Shown here: positions 28,305 through 36,064 of the stretch, piece by piece | Numbering within the stretch: position 1 is the stretch's first letter | Layout of the letters: each line of letters starts with the position of its first letter | Origin: Microvirga sp. KLBC 81 | GTDB taxonomy: Bacteria; Pseudomonadota; Alphaproteobacteria; Rhizobiales; Beijerinckiaceae | Assembly (NCBI RefSeq): GCF_003075415.1 | Contig: NZ_QDAH01000036.1 | Location: 1-59,926, forward strand | Direction: 5' to 3' | DNA: 59,926 bases | The notes under the pieces: generated by a model | What the model saw: the letters and a program-made list of their open reading frames with translations, nothing else | Database searches by the model: none | Told to the model about the DNA's origin: nothing | Position numbers and translations under genes: made by a program

Positions 28305-28754
28305 ATGCCGGAATTGAAACCGATCCTGCTGGTTGAGGACAACCCGAAGGATCTCGAACTGACCCTGGCCGCCCTGGAGCAGAGCCAGCTTGCCAACGAG
28401 GTCGTCATTGTGCGCGATGGCGAGGAGGCGCTCGACTTTCTCTACCGGCGAGGCGCCCATGAGAATCGCAACACCAGCGACCCCGCCGTGGTGCTGCTCG
28501 ACCTCAAGCTTCCGAAGATCGACGGGCTCGAGGTGCTGGAGAAGGTGAAGGCCGATCCGCATCTGAGGCAGACGCCCGTGGTGATGCTCACCTCCTCGCG
28601 GGAAGAAAGTGATCTGATCCGCAGCTATGAGCTTGGCGTCAACGCCTTCGTGGTGAAGCCGGTGGGCTTTCGCGAATTCTTCGATGCGATCCAGGATCTC
28701 GGCGTGTTCTGGGCCATCCTCAACGAGCCGCCACCGAGGCGGGCTGATCGCTAG
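28305..28754 (+). CDS. Rcp1-like response regulator of the phytochrome
   Basis: This 149-aa receiver starts at the ATG immediately after the bphP stop. It has the acid pair in LLVEDNPKDLEL, the inserted YRRGAHENRNTSDP loop typical of phytochrome-partner Rcp1 regulators, acceptor Asp66 (LLDLKLP), Thr-Ser in MLTSSRE and Lys in VVKPVGF. It has no output domain. It is the probable phosphotransfer target of BphP. Confidence 0.93.
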   Translation: MPELKPILLVEDNPKDLELTLAALEQSQLANEVVIVRDGEEALDFLYRRGAHENRNTSDPAVVLLDLKLPKIDGLEVLEKVKADPHLRQTPVVMLTSSREESDLIRSYELGVNAFVVKPVGFREFFDAIQDLGVFWAILNEPPPRRADR

Positions 28755-28764
28755 GTTTTTGCCC

Positions 28765-29814
28765 ATGGACCAGCCGGCCGTTCACCAATCCCGCCGATCG
28801 CTCCGCATCCTCCTCCTGGAGGATAGTGCGCTCGATGCCGAGCTGGTGACGGAGGCTTTGTCCGCAGCCGGTCTGTCCGTATCGATGGAGCGCGTCGTCC
28901 TGGAGGAGGATTTTTCCCGGGCGCTTCGCGATGGTGAATGGGACTTGGTTCTGGCCGATTACCTTTTGCCCGGGTTCGACGGGTTGAATGCTCTCGCCCT
29001 CGTGCGGGGGCAGCGTCCGGAACTGCCCTTTGTGTTCGTCTCCGGCGCACTCGGCGAGGAGATAGCCGTCGAGGCGCTCAAGCGTGGGGCGACGGATTAC
29101 GTCATCAAGGACAGGCTGGACCGGTTGCCCGGAACGGTTCTGCGTGCGCTCGCCGAGGCGCGCGAACGGACCGAAAAGCGCCAGGCGCAGGAAGCCCTGC
29201 AAAAGCTGCTTGATGAGCGGACTGCACTTCTGCATGAGCTCGACCACCGCGTGAAGAACAACCTGCAGCTTCTCATGTCGTTGATTGGCATTGAAATTCG
29301 GCATGCAGAGGATGAGGCGACGAGCCGGGTGCTGGAGCGCATGAGAGAACGCCTCCAGGCTCTCGGCGCAGCGCATCGCGATCTCTATGACAAGAACGGC
29401 TCGTCCCGCTTCGACGCCAGCAATTTCGCGCGAGGGATCTGCGAGGAGCTGACGACCGCAGTTTCCGGTGTGACGATCACTCCCGAGTTCGATGTCGAGA
29501 ATATCGAAGTGGAAGCGGCAAAGGCCGCGCCCATGGCGCTTCTGTTCAACGAGATCATCGTGAACGCACTTAGTTATGCTTACAAGGAGCGGCACGGCAA
29601 GTTGAAGCTCGTCATGCGTGTGCGTGATGGCCGGCTGCTTTTTCAATTATCCGATGATGCCTTCAGCCCCGAAGAGAAGCAGGCGGCGCAGAACGGTGCT
29701 TCGGGCACCATCCTGAAGGGCTTGGCGCGGCAGCTCGATGCGAACGTCGAATGGCCGTCCGACAGGCCTGAGGTGCTGGTGCGCATTCTCATGCCGATTC
29801 ACGAAATCAGCTGA
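28765..29814 (+). CDS. Hybrid receiver-HisKA_2 histidine kinase
   Basis: A 349-aa cytosolic protein with an N-terminal receiver (LLLEDSALDAEL, acceptor Asp65 in LADYLLPGFDG) joined to a HisKA_2-type kinase (His161 in ELDHRVKNNLQLL). A compact HATPase follows with NEIIVNALSYAY. A receiver at the N-terminus suggests that BphP or another kinase controls this second kinase. The start ATG 28765 gives the shortest gap (10 bases) after the regulator gene; a frame from 28684 reads into that gene and was rejected. Confidence 0.9.
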   Translation: MDQPAVHQSRRSLRILLLEDSALDAELVTEALSAAGLSVSMERVVLEEDFSRALRDGEWDLVLADYLLPGFDGLNALALVRGQRPELPFVFVSGALGEEIAVEALKRGATDYVIKDRLDRLPGTVLRALAEARERTEKRQAQEALQKLLDERTALLHELDHRVKNNLQLLMSLIGIEIRHAEDEATSRVLERMRERLQALGAAHRDLYDKNGSSRFDASNFARGICEELTTAVSGVTITPEFDVENIEVEAAKAAPMALLFNEIIVNALSYAYKERHGKLKLVMRVRDGRLLFQLSDDAFSPEEKQAAQNGASGTILKGLARQLDANVEWPSDRPEVLVRILMPIHEIS

Positions 29815-29815
29815 C

Positions 29816-31959
29816 ATGGAGAAGCGCGTAGAAACCACAGCAGAAACAGCTCCCACGGGACGAGGCCCTCCCATCGTGCCTCGCACTTCGCTACGGCAGG
29901 TTCTCTGGGGGCTTGTGTTCGCTCTGACCTTGCCGGCCATCCTCATTGCAGCGGCCGGGTTCTATTCCGGATATCACGCCGAGCGCGTGGCGACGGATCT
30001 GCGTCTTCAGGAAACGTCTCGAGCCTTGAGCCTGTCTCTCGATCGCGAGATCGAGAAGAGCGAGATGGCCCTGCGGGTGCTCGCTCTGTCGCCTCACCTC
30101 CCCAATCGAGATTTCGCTGCGTTCCACCGGCAGGCCAGCGCGGTTGGACTTGCAAGCCCGTCCTGGGTTGCCTTGATCGACCCCGGCGGAAAGGTTCTTC
30201 TCAATACACGGGTGCCCTATGGCACGCCCTTGCCGGACAGCATCCGGCAGAAAGAGCTGTCCCGGGTTCAGGAAACGCGCAAGGCACAATTGTCGGATCT
30301 CTATGTTGGGCCGGCGACGGGGCAGTTCCTGCTCACTCTCGACGTGCCCGTCGTCATCGATGGCAAAGTCGTCTATATTCTCTCGGCAGCCATTGGAACC
30401 GAGATTTTTCAGCAGCTCATCCGTGATCAGCGGATTGCGGATGGCTGGAACGCCGCCGTGCTCGACCGCAATGGCAGGATCGTCGCCCGTTCCCGCGCGC
30501 CTGAACGGTATGTGGGACAACTCGCAAATCCCGTCGTGCGGGATGCCGTCGCATCGTCTCGTGAAGGTCATGTGCAAAGCGTGACGCTGGATGGCGTTCC
30601 GGTCCGCACATATTTCAGCAAGTCGCCCACCTATGGCTGGACGTTCATCATCAGCGTGCCATCCACGGAACCCGCCGCATCATTCGAGCGCTCCCTGTTC
30701 TGGCTTCTGGTCATGGCAGGGTGCATCCTCGTCGGCATTGCTCTGGCTGCCATCCTCTCACGTTTCATCGCGAAGCCTGTCGACCAGCTCGTCGCTGCGG
30801 CGCAGGCCCTTGGCCAAGGCCATGATGTGGCTGGAGCGACCACGAATGTTCAGGAGTTCGACACCGTCCAGAGGGCGCTCATGGATGCGGCTGCTGAAAT
30901 CCGAAAGCACGAACGGGAGAGGGAAGAGGTTCTCGCATGCGTCGCCGAAAGCGAGGCACGCCTGCGCCTGGCGCTCAATGCGGGCGATCTCGGCTCGTGG
31001 GAGTACACGCCCTCCACCGGCACATTCGTGACCTCACTCACCTGTCGCGCCAATTTCGGTCGCAGACCCGACGAGCCCTTCTCCTACGAGGATCTGATCG
31101 CCGCCATCCATCCGGATGATCGGGCAACACAGGCCCGGGCTGTCGCTCAGGCCGTGGAGAACCGATCGGACCTTCATGTGGAATATCGCGCCATCTGGCC
31201 GGATCACAGTGAGCATTGGATCCGCATCAGCGGACGCGTGCGCGTGGGTGCCGATGGCCATCTGTCCTTGGTTGGGGTCTCGCAGGATATCACGGAGCGC
31301 AAGCTGGCAGACGAGCGCCAGGCGATTCTGCTGCATGAGCTCAATCACCGGGTCAAGAATACGCTGGCCACCTGCAATCGGTCGCTTCGATGACGCGTCG
31401 ATCCGCTCAGGATGGCGATATGACAGTATGGGACGCCTTCCTTGGCCGGGTGCAGGGCCTTTCGAAGACGCACAATCTTCTCACCGCCTCTCAATGGCAG
31501 GGCGCGCTGCTGGAGGATGTCTTGAGAAACGAGCTGGAACCCTACCAGGATACGATGCTCCAGCGCATCCGCCTGCGCGGACCCAGGATCAATTTGCAGC
31601 CGAGCGCGGTGCTGGCGCTTGGCCTTGCGGTTCATGAGCTTGCCACCAACGCAACGAAGTATGGCAGCCTCACGGCGCCGGAGGGCAAGGTGAACGTCAT
31701 GTGGGCGATGACACCCTCGCTCAACCCGCCGGTCCTGATCGTGGAATGGGTCGAGAGTGGAGGCCCGCCCGTGACGCCACCCAAGCGTCAGGGCTTCGGC
31801 ACCAAGCTGATTCAACGCGGTCTCGCGCAGCAGCTCGGCGGCGAGATCAAGCTCGACTTCCGCCCTGACGGCGTCCGCTGCGTCATCACCTTCCCGATCA
31901 AGAACGTGATGGTGGATGGTGATGGGGCGGGCGAGGCCATCGAGCGATATGCTTCCTAG
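29816..31959 (+). pseudogene. Cache-PAS-HWE histidine kinase split by a one-base deletion
   Basis: The first part (29816-31393) encodes a span near residues 30-50, a periplasmic double-Cache-like domain, a second span, and PAS with DITERK. It then starts the HWE box ELNHRVKNTLAT and abruptly ends CNRSLR. The rest of the kinase (SKTHNLL, VLRNELEPY, VHELATNATKYGS, GFGTKLIQR) continues in the next frame to 31959. Adding one G after 31372 restores NTLATVQSV, matching NTLATVQSL in the intact homologue at 55.7-57.8 kb. It is therefore a frameshifted gene or a sequencing error. The ATG lies 1 base after the hybrid kinase stop. The final TAG belongs to a dispersed repeat. Confidence 0.9.
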
Positions 31960-32069
31960 CGCCTCGTCAGCGAAAAGTGGACCCGGTTTTCCGCACGATG
32001 CGCTTTGTATAGAAAGGGGCATCGGATTGATCCCAGAAGTGCATCCCACTTTTGGGTCCGAAGCTCTAG
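31957..32069. repeat. Dispersed two-hairpin repeat, copy 1
   Basis: It starts TAGCGCCTCGTCAGCGAAAA and ends with GGGTCCGAAGCTCTAG. The left hairpin is truncated, while the right one (GCATCGGATTGATCCCAGAAGTG and its complement, with mismatches) is present. The TAG of the kinase remnant is the first three bases of the element. Confidence 0.75.
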
Positions 32070-32158
32070 CGCTGGGCTGCAGAAACGTCGGGCAGCTTGG
32101 CTCTTCGCCGCGGCCCGGATGGTGGCAGAGACAACAGACCTTCAACTCGGATACCCCC

Positions 32159-33451
32159 ATGATGACGGTGCGTGACAAGCTCGAAATGATTCTGGCGCGG
32201 CTGACGGCCCGGGAGGACGACGAGAGGATCTTTCTGAACCTTTATCCCGCAGCCGCTCGGGCTGCCGCGGATGCCGCCGATGCGCGACGGCAGGCCGGAA
32301 TCTCCTTAAGCCCGCTCGACGGCGCACTCATCTCCATCAAGGATCTGTTCGATGTGGCGGGTGAGGCGACGACCGCAGGCTCCATCGTGCTGCGTGATGC
32401 CCCGCCTGCCGCACGGGATGCCACGATCGTCCGCCGCCTGCGCCAGGCCGGTGCCGTGATCCTGGGCAAGACCAACATGGTGGAGTTCGCCTTCTCGGGG
32501 CTCGGCCTCAACCCGCATTACGGCACCCCTGGCAACGCGGTTGATCGGTTGCGGATTCCCGGCGGCTCTTCCTCCGGGGCAGGGGTCTCGGTAGCCGAGG
32601 GAACGTCCGAGATTTCCATCGGCAGCGACACGGGCGGCTCGGTGCGCATTCCGGCTGCGCTCAACGGTGTCGTGGGCTTCAAGCCGACAGCGAAACGCGT
32701 ACCGTTGGAGGGCGCTTTTCCGCTCTCGCCCAGTCTCGACTCCATCGGCCCGCTTGCCCGCTCCGTGCAGGATTGCGCTTTCGCTGACGCGATCATGGCA
32801 GGGGACGAGCCCCGCACGCTCGAACCCTATCCGCTGACGGGATTGCGGATCGGTATTCCACGTGGGCGTCTGTTCTCGCGCAGCGAAGCGATAGTAGAGG
32901 AGGCGTTCGAGAGAACCTTGGGTCACCTCTCGCAGGCCGGTGCAATAATCGTCGATTACGCAATCGACGATCTCCTCATGGCCATGCGGGAGACGACCGC
33001 AGCAGCCTCCATCGCCTCCATCGAAGCTGCGGAGGTACATGCGAACTGGCTCGAAAGCCGCTCGGCTGAAATCGATCCGCGCGTTCATTACTGGCTCGCA
33101 CGGAGCAGCGCGGTTCCGGCTCACGTTTATTTGCGGATGATGCGCCGCCGCCGCGCATTGGTAGAGGCCATGGATCAGCGCCTCGCTCCTGTCGACGTGT
33201 TGGCCCTGCCCACGACCGCCATCACGGCGCCTCTGATTGCGCCACTGGAGACTGACGAGCAGCTCTACAACGAGACTGATGGTCTGATCCTGCGCAACAC
33301 ACAAGTGGCCAACCAGTTCGATCTGACGGCGTTGTCGCTGCCGTTGCCGGATCGCGAGCGCCCAGTCGGCTTCATGCTGATGGCGCGGCACGGCCAAGAT
33401 CGCAGACTTCTGGACATCGGAGCGCGCATGGAGCAGGAACTGCTGCGCTGA
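32159..33451 (+). CDS. Amidase (amidase-signature family)
   Basis: This 430-aa hydrolase has the Ser-cisSer-Lys triad: Lys61 (SIKDLFDVAG), cis-Ser137 in PGGSSSGAG and nucleophile Ser161 in GSDTGGSVR. It resembles the AtzF/GatA-like amidases of rhizobia but lacks the GatA operon, so the amide substrate is unknown. ATG 32159 is followed by a second ATG at 32162. A longer open frame from 31916 passes through the dispersed repeat and was rejected. Confidence 0.88.
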   Translation: MMTVRDKLEMILARLTAREDDERIFLNLYPAAARAAADAADARRQAGISLSPLDGALISIKDLFDVAGEATTAGSIVLRDAPPAARDATIVRRLRQAGAVILGKTNMVEFAFSGLGLNPHYGTPGNAVDRLRIPGGSSSGAGVSVAEGTSEISIGSDTGGSVRIPAALNGVVGFKPTAKRVPLEGAFPLSPSLDSIGPLARSVQDCAFADAIMAGDEPRTLEPYPLTGLRIGIPRGRLFSRSEAIVEEAFERTLGHLSQAGAIIVDYAIDDLLMAMRETTAAASIASIEAAEVHANWLESRSAEIDPRVHYWLARSSAVPAHVYLRMMRRRRALVEAMDQRLAPVDVLALPTTAITAPLIAPLETDEQLYNETDGLILRNTQVANQFDLTALSLPLPDRERPVGFMLMARHGQDRRLLDIGARMEQELLR

Positions 33452-33525
33452 TGAGTCGTCAGACACGATCAGAAGAGGCGCGCGTTCTTTCTCTATCATG
33501 GGTAGGCAGCAGTAGGACAGGAAGC

Positions 33526-33915
33526 ATGCGCAGGTTTCACCTCGCTCTCGGCTATACGAGCCTTGTGCTCGGTATCATCGGGATCGTGCTGCCGCTGCTG
33601 CCGACAACCCCCTTCGTGATCCTGGCCGTATGGTGCTTCGCGAGATCCAACCCGGCACTGGCCGAAAGGCTTTATGAACATCCCCGTTTCGGCACTCTTC
33701 TGACCACCTGGCGCGACCAGCGCGCAATCCCTTCGCGCGCCAAGGTCTATGCGCTCCTGACGCTTGCGCTGTCCTACGCCATCACCGTCTGGCTGACCCA
33801 AAGCCCTTACGTGCCTTTCATCCTCGCCGCCATCATGGGCAGTGTTGCTCTCTACATCGTCACCCGTCCGAGCCCACGGGAAACCGCAGAGGATCAAGAA
33901 GCAAGCCGCGACTAG
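33526..33915 (+). CDS. DUF454 (YbaN-like) inner-membrane protein
   Basis: A 129-aa protein with a helical pair at the start (HLALGYTSLVLGIIGIVLPL), the family motif LPTTPFVILAVWCFARSNP, and two further hydrophobic segments near the C-terminus. Function is unknown. The chosen ATG follows AGGA; the frame is open upstream to 33451, touching the amidase stop. Its TAG stop is the first three bases of repeat copy 2. Confidence 0.85.
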   Translation: MRRFHLALGYTSLVLGIIGIVLPLLPTTPFVILAVWCFARSNPALAERLYEHPRFGTLLTTWRDQRAIPSRAKVYALLTLALSYAITVWLTQSPYVPFILAAIMGSVALYIVTRPSPRETAEDQEASRD

Positions 33916-34023
33916 AGCATCGTGCGGAACTCCGGTTCCGCTTTCAACGATGCTCTCATTGACGGAGAAAGCATCGGATCGGTCCCAAAAGTGCAAATCC
34001 ACTTTTCACGTCCGATGCTGTAG
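33913..34023. repeat. Dispersed two-hairpin repeat, copy 2
   Basis: Left hairpin: AGAGCATCGTGCGGAA and TTCCGC...AACGATGCTCT. Right hairpin: GCATCGGATCGGTCCCAAAA with its partner CACTTTTCACGTCCGATGC. It begins TAG and ends TAG. The first TAG terminates the DUF454 gene. Confidence 0.85.
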
Positions 34024-34110
34024 AGTTGTTTACACTTGCGTCGAAACAACTCTGTTCTTTGGTGCGGCGCATTTTAGTACGAGCCGAGGTTCACTTCACC
34101 GAAAAACGTT

Positions 34111-35127
34111 CTAGACGATGAAGATGTCGGCATTGGTCATCGCGAGACCCTTTTCGAGATTCGCGATGGCGACCTTTCGCGTACCACCGATGCCATCCGG
34201 GTCATAGGAGAGAACCCCGTGGACGGAATCGTAGATGACCCGGTCGTCGGCATCATGTGCGGCGGTCCCGATCCAGAATGCCGATGGTGTCAGCGACTGC
34301 CATGCCGACCCGAGGGCTGTGAAGACGTTGTTATCCAGCCAGATCGTGTCGTCGACGACGGAGAAGTCCAGAAGGGTGTCGCGGACCCCATTCGCTTGTG
34401 TGTTGAACACAACGGCATCCTTCCCTGAACCGCTGCGAACAAGGTCGCTGCCATCACCACTGTAAAGACGGTCGTTGCCAGCGCCTGCTGTCAGATAATC
34501 GTCGCCGCTTCCTCCGTGCAGCCTGTCGTTTCCGTTCTCGCCGGCGAGTCTGTCGTTTGCCGGACCGCCGTAGATGACATCATGTCCAACGCCACCGAGA
34601 ATCCGGTCGTTGTGCACTGTCCCGTAAAGAAGGTCGTTCACCGTCATGTATGGGAGCTGACCATAGAGGGGCGCCTCTCCAGGGCGAATGCCGATGGGAT
34701 AGGTCACGGGCCAGTCGATGCCGACGCTATGAAGCACGGATGCAATGACCGAGTTGCTGTTGAGGTCGCCTCCCGGAAGCTCCTTATAGATGTCGAAGCT
34801 GTAAGGAAGGTGGGCGGCATCGATGTTCGCCGCATGCTGGACCATTATCCTCCAGACATCCTCAGGATCACGGCCGCCTAGATCGAGAACGGTGTGATGC
34901 CGTTCCGCGAGGGTATCCGATCCTCGTCTGTCGGGGGAAGATGCCAGATCGACATTTGCGAGGGTCCCGAGACTCCCATCAGATTCGAGGCTGCCCCGGA
35001 TCACCGTCTCCGATAGCACGTTGCCTTGGCTATCGGTGACCCTCTTCACCAGGTAAAGATGATGAAACTCGCTGTTGATGTCTCCGACGCCGAGGGGCTT
35101 GGCTTCGATGGCGATGACCGTTGGCAT
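34111..35127 (-). CDS. RTX calcium-binding protein with an N-terminal hydrolase-like domain
   Basis: A 338-aa protein without a signal peptide. Residues 1-175 form a domain with FHHLYLV near 21-27, LDLGGRDPEDVW near 81-92 and NSNSVIASVL near 123-132; a His plus an NSNS block is reminiscent of permuted NlpC/P60-like folds, though no Cys is seen. Residues 185-240 hold about five glycine/aspartate RTX nonapeptides (GGSGDDYL, GAGNDRLYS). The C-terminus ends in hydrophobic DIFIV, the usual type I secretion signal. No HlyB/HlyD genes lie nearby. The enzymatic reading is speculative; export as an RTX protein is likely. Confidence 0.8.
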   Translation of the reverse strand: MPTVIAIEAKPLGVGDINSEFHHLYLVKRVTDSQGNVLSETVIRGSLESDGSLGTLANVDLASSPDRRGSDTLAERHHTVLDLGGRDPEDVWRIMVQHAANIDAAHLPYSFDIYKELPGGDLNSNSVIASVLHSVGIDWPVTYPIGIRPGEAPLYGQLPYMTVNDLLYGTVHNDRILGGVGHDVIYGGPANDRLAGENGNDRLHGGSGDDYLTAGAGNDRLYSGDGSDLVRSGSGKDAVVFNTQANGVRDTLLDFSVVDDTIWLDNNVFTALGSAWQSLTPSAFWIGTAAHDADDRVIYDSVHGVLSYDPDGIGGTRKVAIANLEKGLAMTNADIFIV

Positions 35128-35356
35128 GGCAGGGCTCTCCTCACGCGTCAGACAGACAATGGAGACATACCAACGGCGTCCAGAGCTTCACCGTTCCGTG
35201 CGCTCGCGCAAATTCGCATCTGGTCTCCCGACGCGCGGCATCGACGATCGTCTAGATTTGCGGCCGAGCCTTCTCTGTTGATGTCCTCGCATGGGTGGTT
35301 CATGCTGCGCGATAGGAACGCTGTTCCTCAGCAGGCTACAGCGAAGCGGAGGACTG

Positions 35357-35590
35357 ATGATGAGCAAACCTGAGCAGACGAGCAGGGTTGACGAGCTTGC
35401 AACCGAGCTGACCCGCGAGCAGGAAGCGGCCGTGCGGATCCTGGCGAACGAGTTGCACAGGGTGAATGCAGCGGTGCAGAACTGTGTCGAGCAGGGCCTC
35501 TCGGTGGAGCTGCAGCGTGTCATGCGCCACCATTCGGAGGATGGCTTCTGGGGTGACATGATCGTGCCGATCATCGTGAAGCGGAAGTAA
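35357..35590 (+). CDS. Conserved-looking small protein of unknown function
   Basis: This 77-aa soluble protein (MMSKPEQTSRVDEL...PIIVKRK) is preceded by an excellent ribosome site (CGGAGGACTG). It is mostly one long amphipathic helix region (REQEAAVRILANELHRVNAA) with a basic tail. I do not recognise the family. An in-frame start at 35291 lacks a ribosome site. Confidence 0.6.
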   Translation: MMSKPEQTSRVDELATELTREQEAAVRILANELHRVNAAVQNCVEQGLSVELQRVMRHHSEDGFWGDMIVPIIVKRK

Positions 35591-35742
35591 GCGGCTTTCC
35601 GCACCATAAAACGCGATTGTAGGGCTGGCCTGGATCGCCTTCGGGGCGATCTGGCGCCAGCCTTTTCAATGACGAGCCGGCTTGTCATTCCTTTGCGGAG
35701 ATAGCGTCTCGAGCGTGTAGATGTTCGATAAAAGGTCGCGTT

Positions 35743-35758
35743 TTGTAAGCTCTTTACA
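35743..35758. promoter_or_regulatory. Distal TTGTAAG...TTTACA site upstream of aceA
   Basis: TTGTAAGCTCTTTACA places a TTGTAAG half-site next to TTTACA in inverted order, about 305 bases before the aceA start. It resembles the motifs in front of the ScfR gene. Confidence 0.4.
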
Positions 35759-35945
35759 TTTTGCTGCAAGATTGCCTCGAAGGCTCTGCACCCGTCTGAC
35801 AAGGCTGACAAGAGGTGTCGCTTTTTCCCAAAAAACCATAGACTTAAGGTGTATCTCTTTCTAGGCGCCGGGATCCCGTTGCGTCGAAATCCGACAATTT
35901 CGCAATGGAATCAATTGCATGGCCTCTCCGAGAATTTGTCAATAA

Positions 35946-35975
35946 TTTACATACTGACAGACGTTGTATTGTAAA
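35946..35975. promoter_or_regulatory. Candidate ScfR operator near the aceA promoter (TTTACA-N18-TGTAAA)
   Basis: TTTACA (35946-35951) and TGTAAA (35970-35975) form a perfect inverted pair around an 18-base spacer, about 90 bases before the aceA start. The same hexamers lie in front of the ScfR-type gene. RamB/ScfR proteins are known to control glyoxylate-cycle genes, so this site is a likely target; binding is inferred. Confidence 0.5.
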
Positions 35976-36064
35976 GCTTCACACCTGGACCTTAACTCGC
36001 CTTCCCGGTTCCGAACGCCCCGGCTACTTCCTCGTTCAACCTTCCCGAAAGCGAGGATACGAAA

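Larger units (their letters stand above)
35591..36064. other. aceA upstream regulatory region (474 bases, no gene)
   Basis: The region is locally AT-rich compared with its surroundings and carries no credible gene. It contains two pairs of TTTACA/TGTAAA-like half-sites, described separately, and ends with GCGAGGATACGAAA before the GTG start of aceA. Confidence 0.6.

Noticed and set aside
27231..28766. 511-codon minus-strand open frame
   Set aside because: It is antisense to bphP and its response regulator; both have complete active-site motifs.
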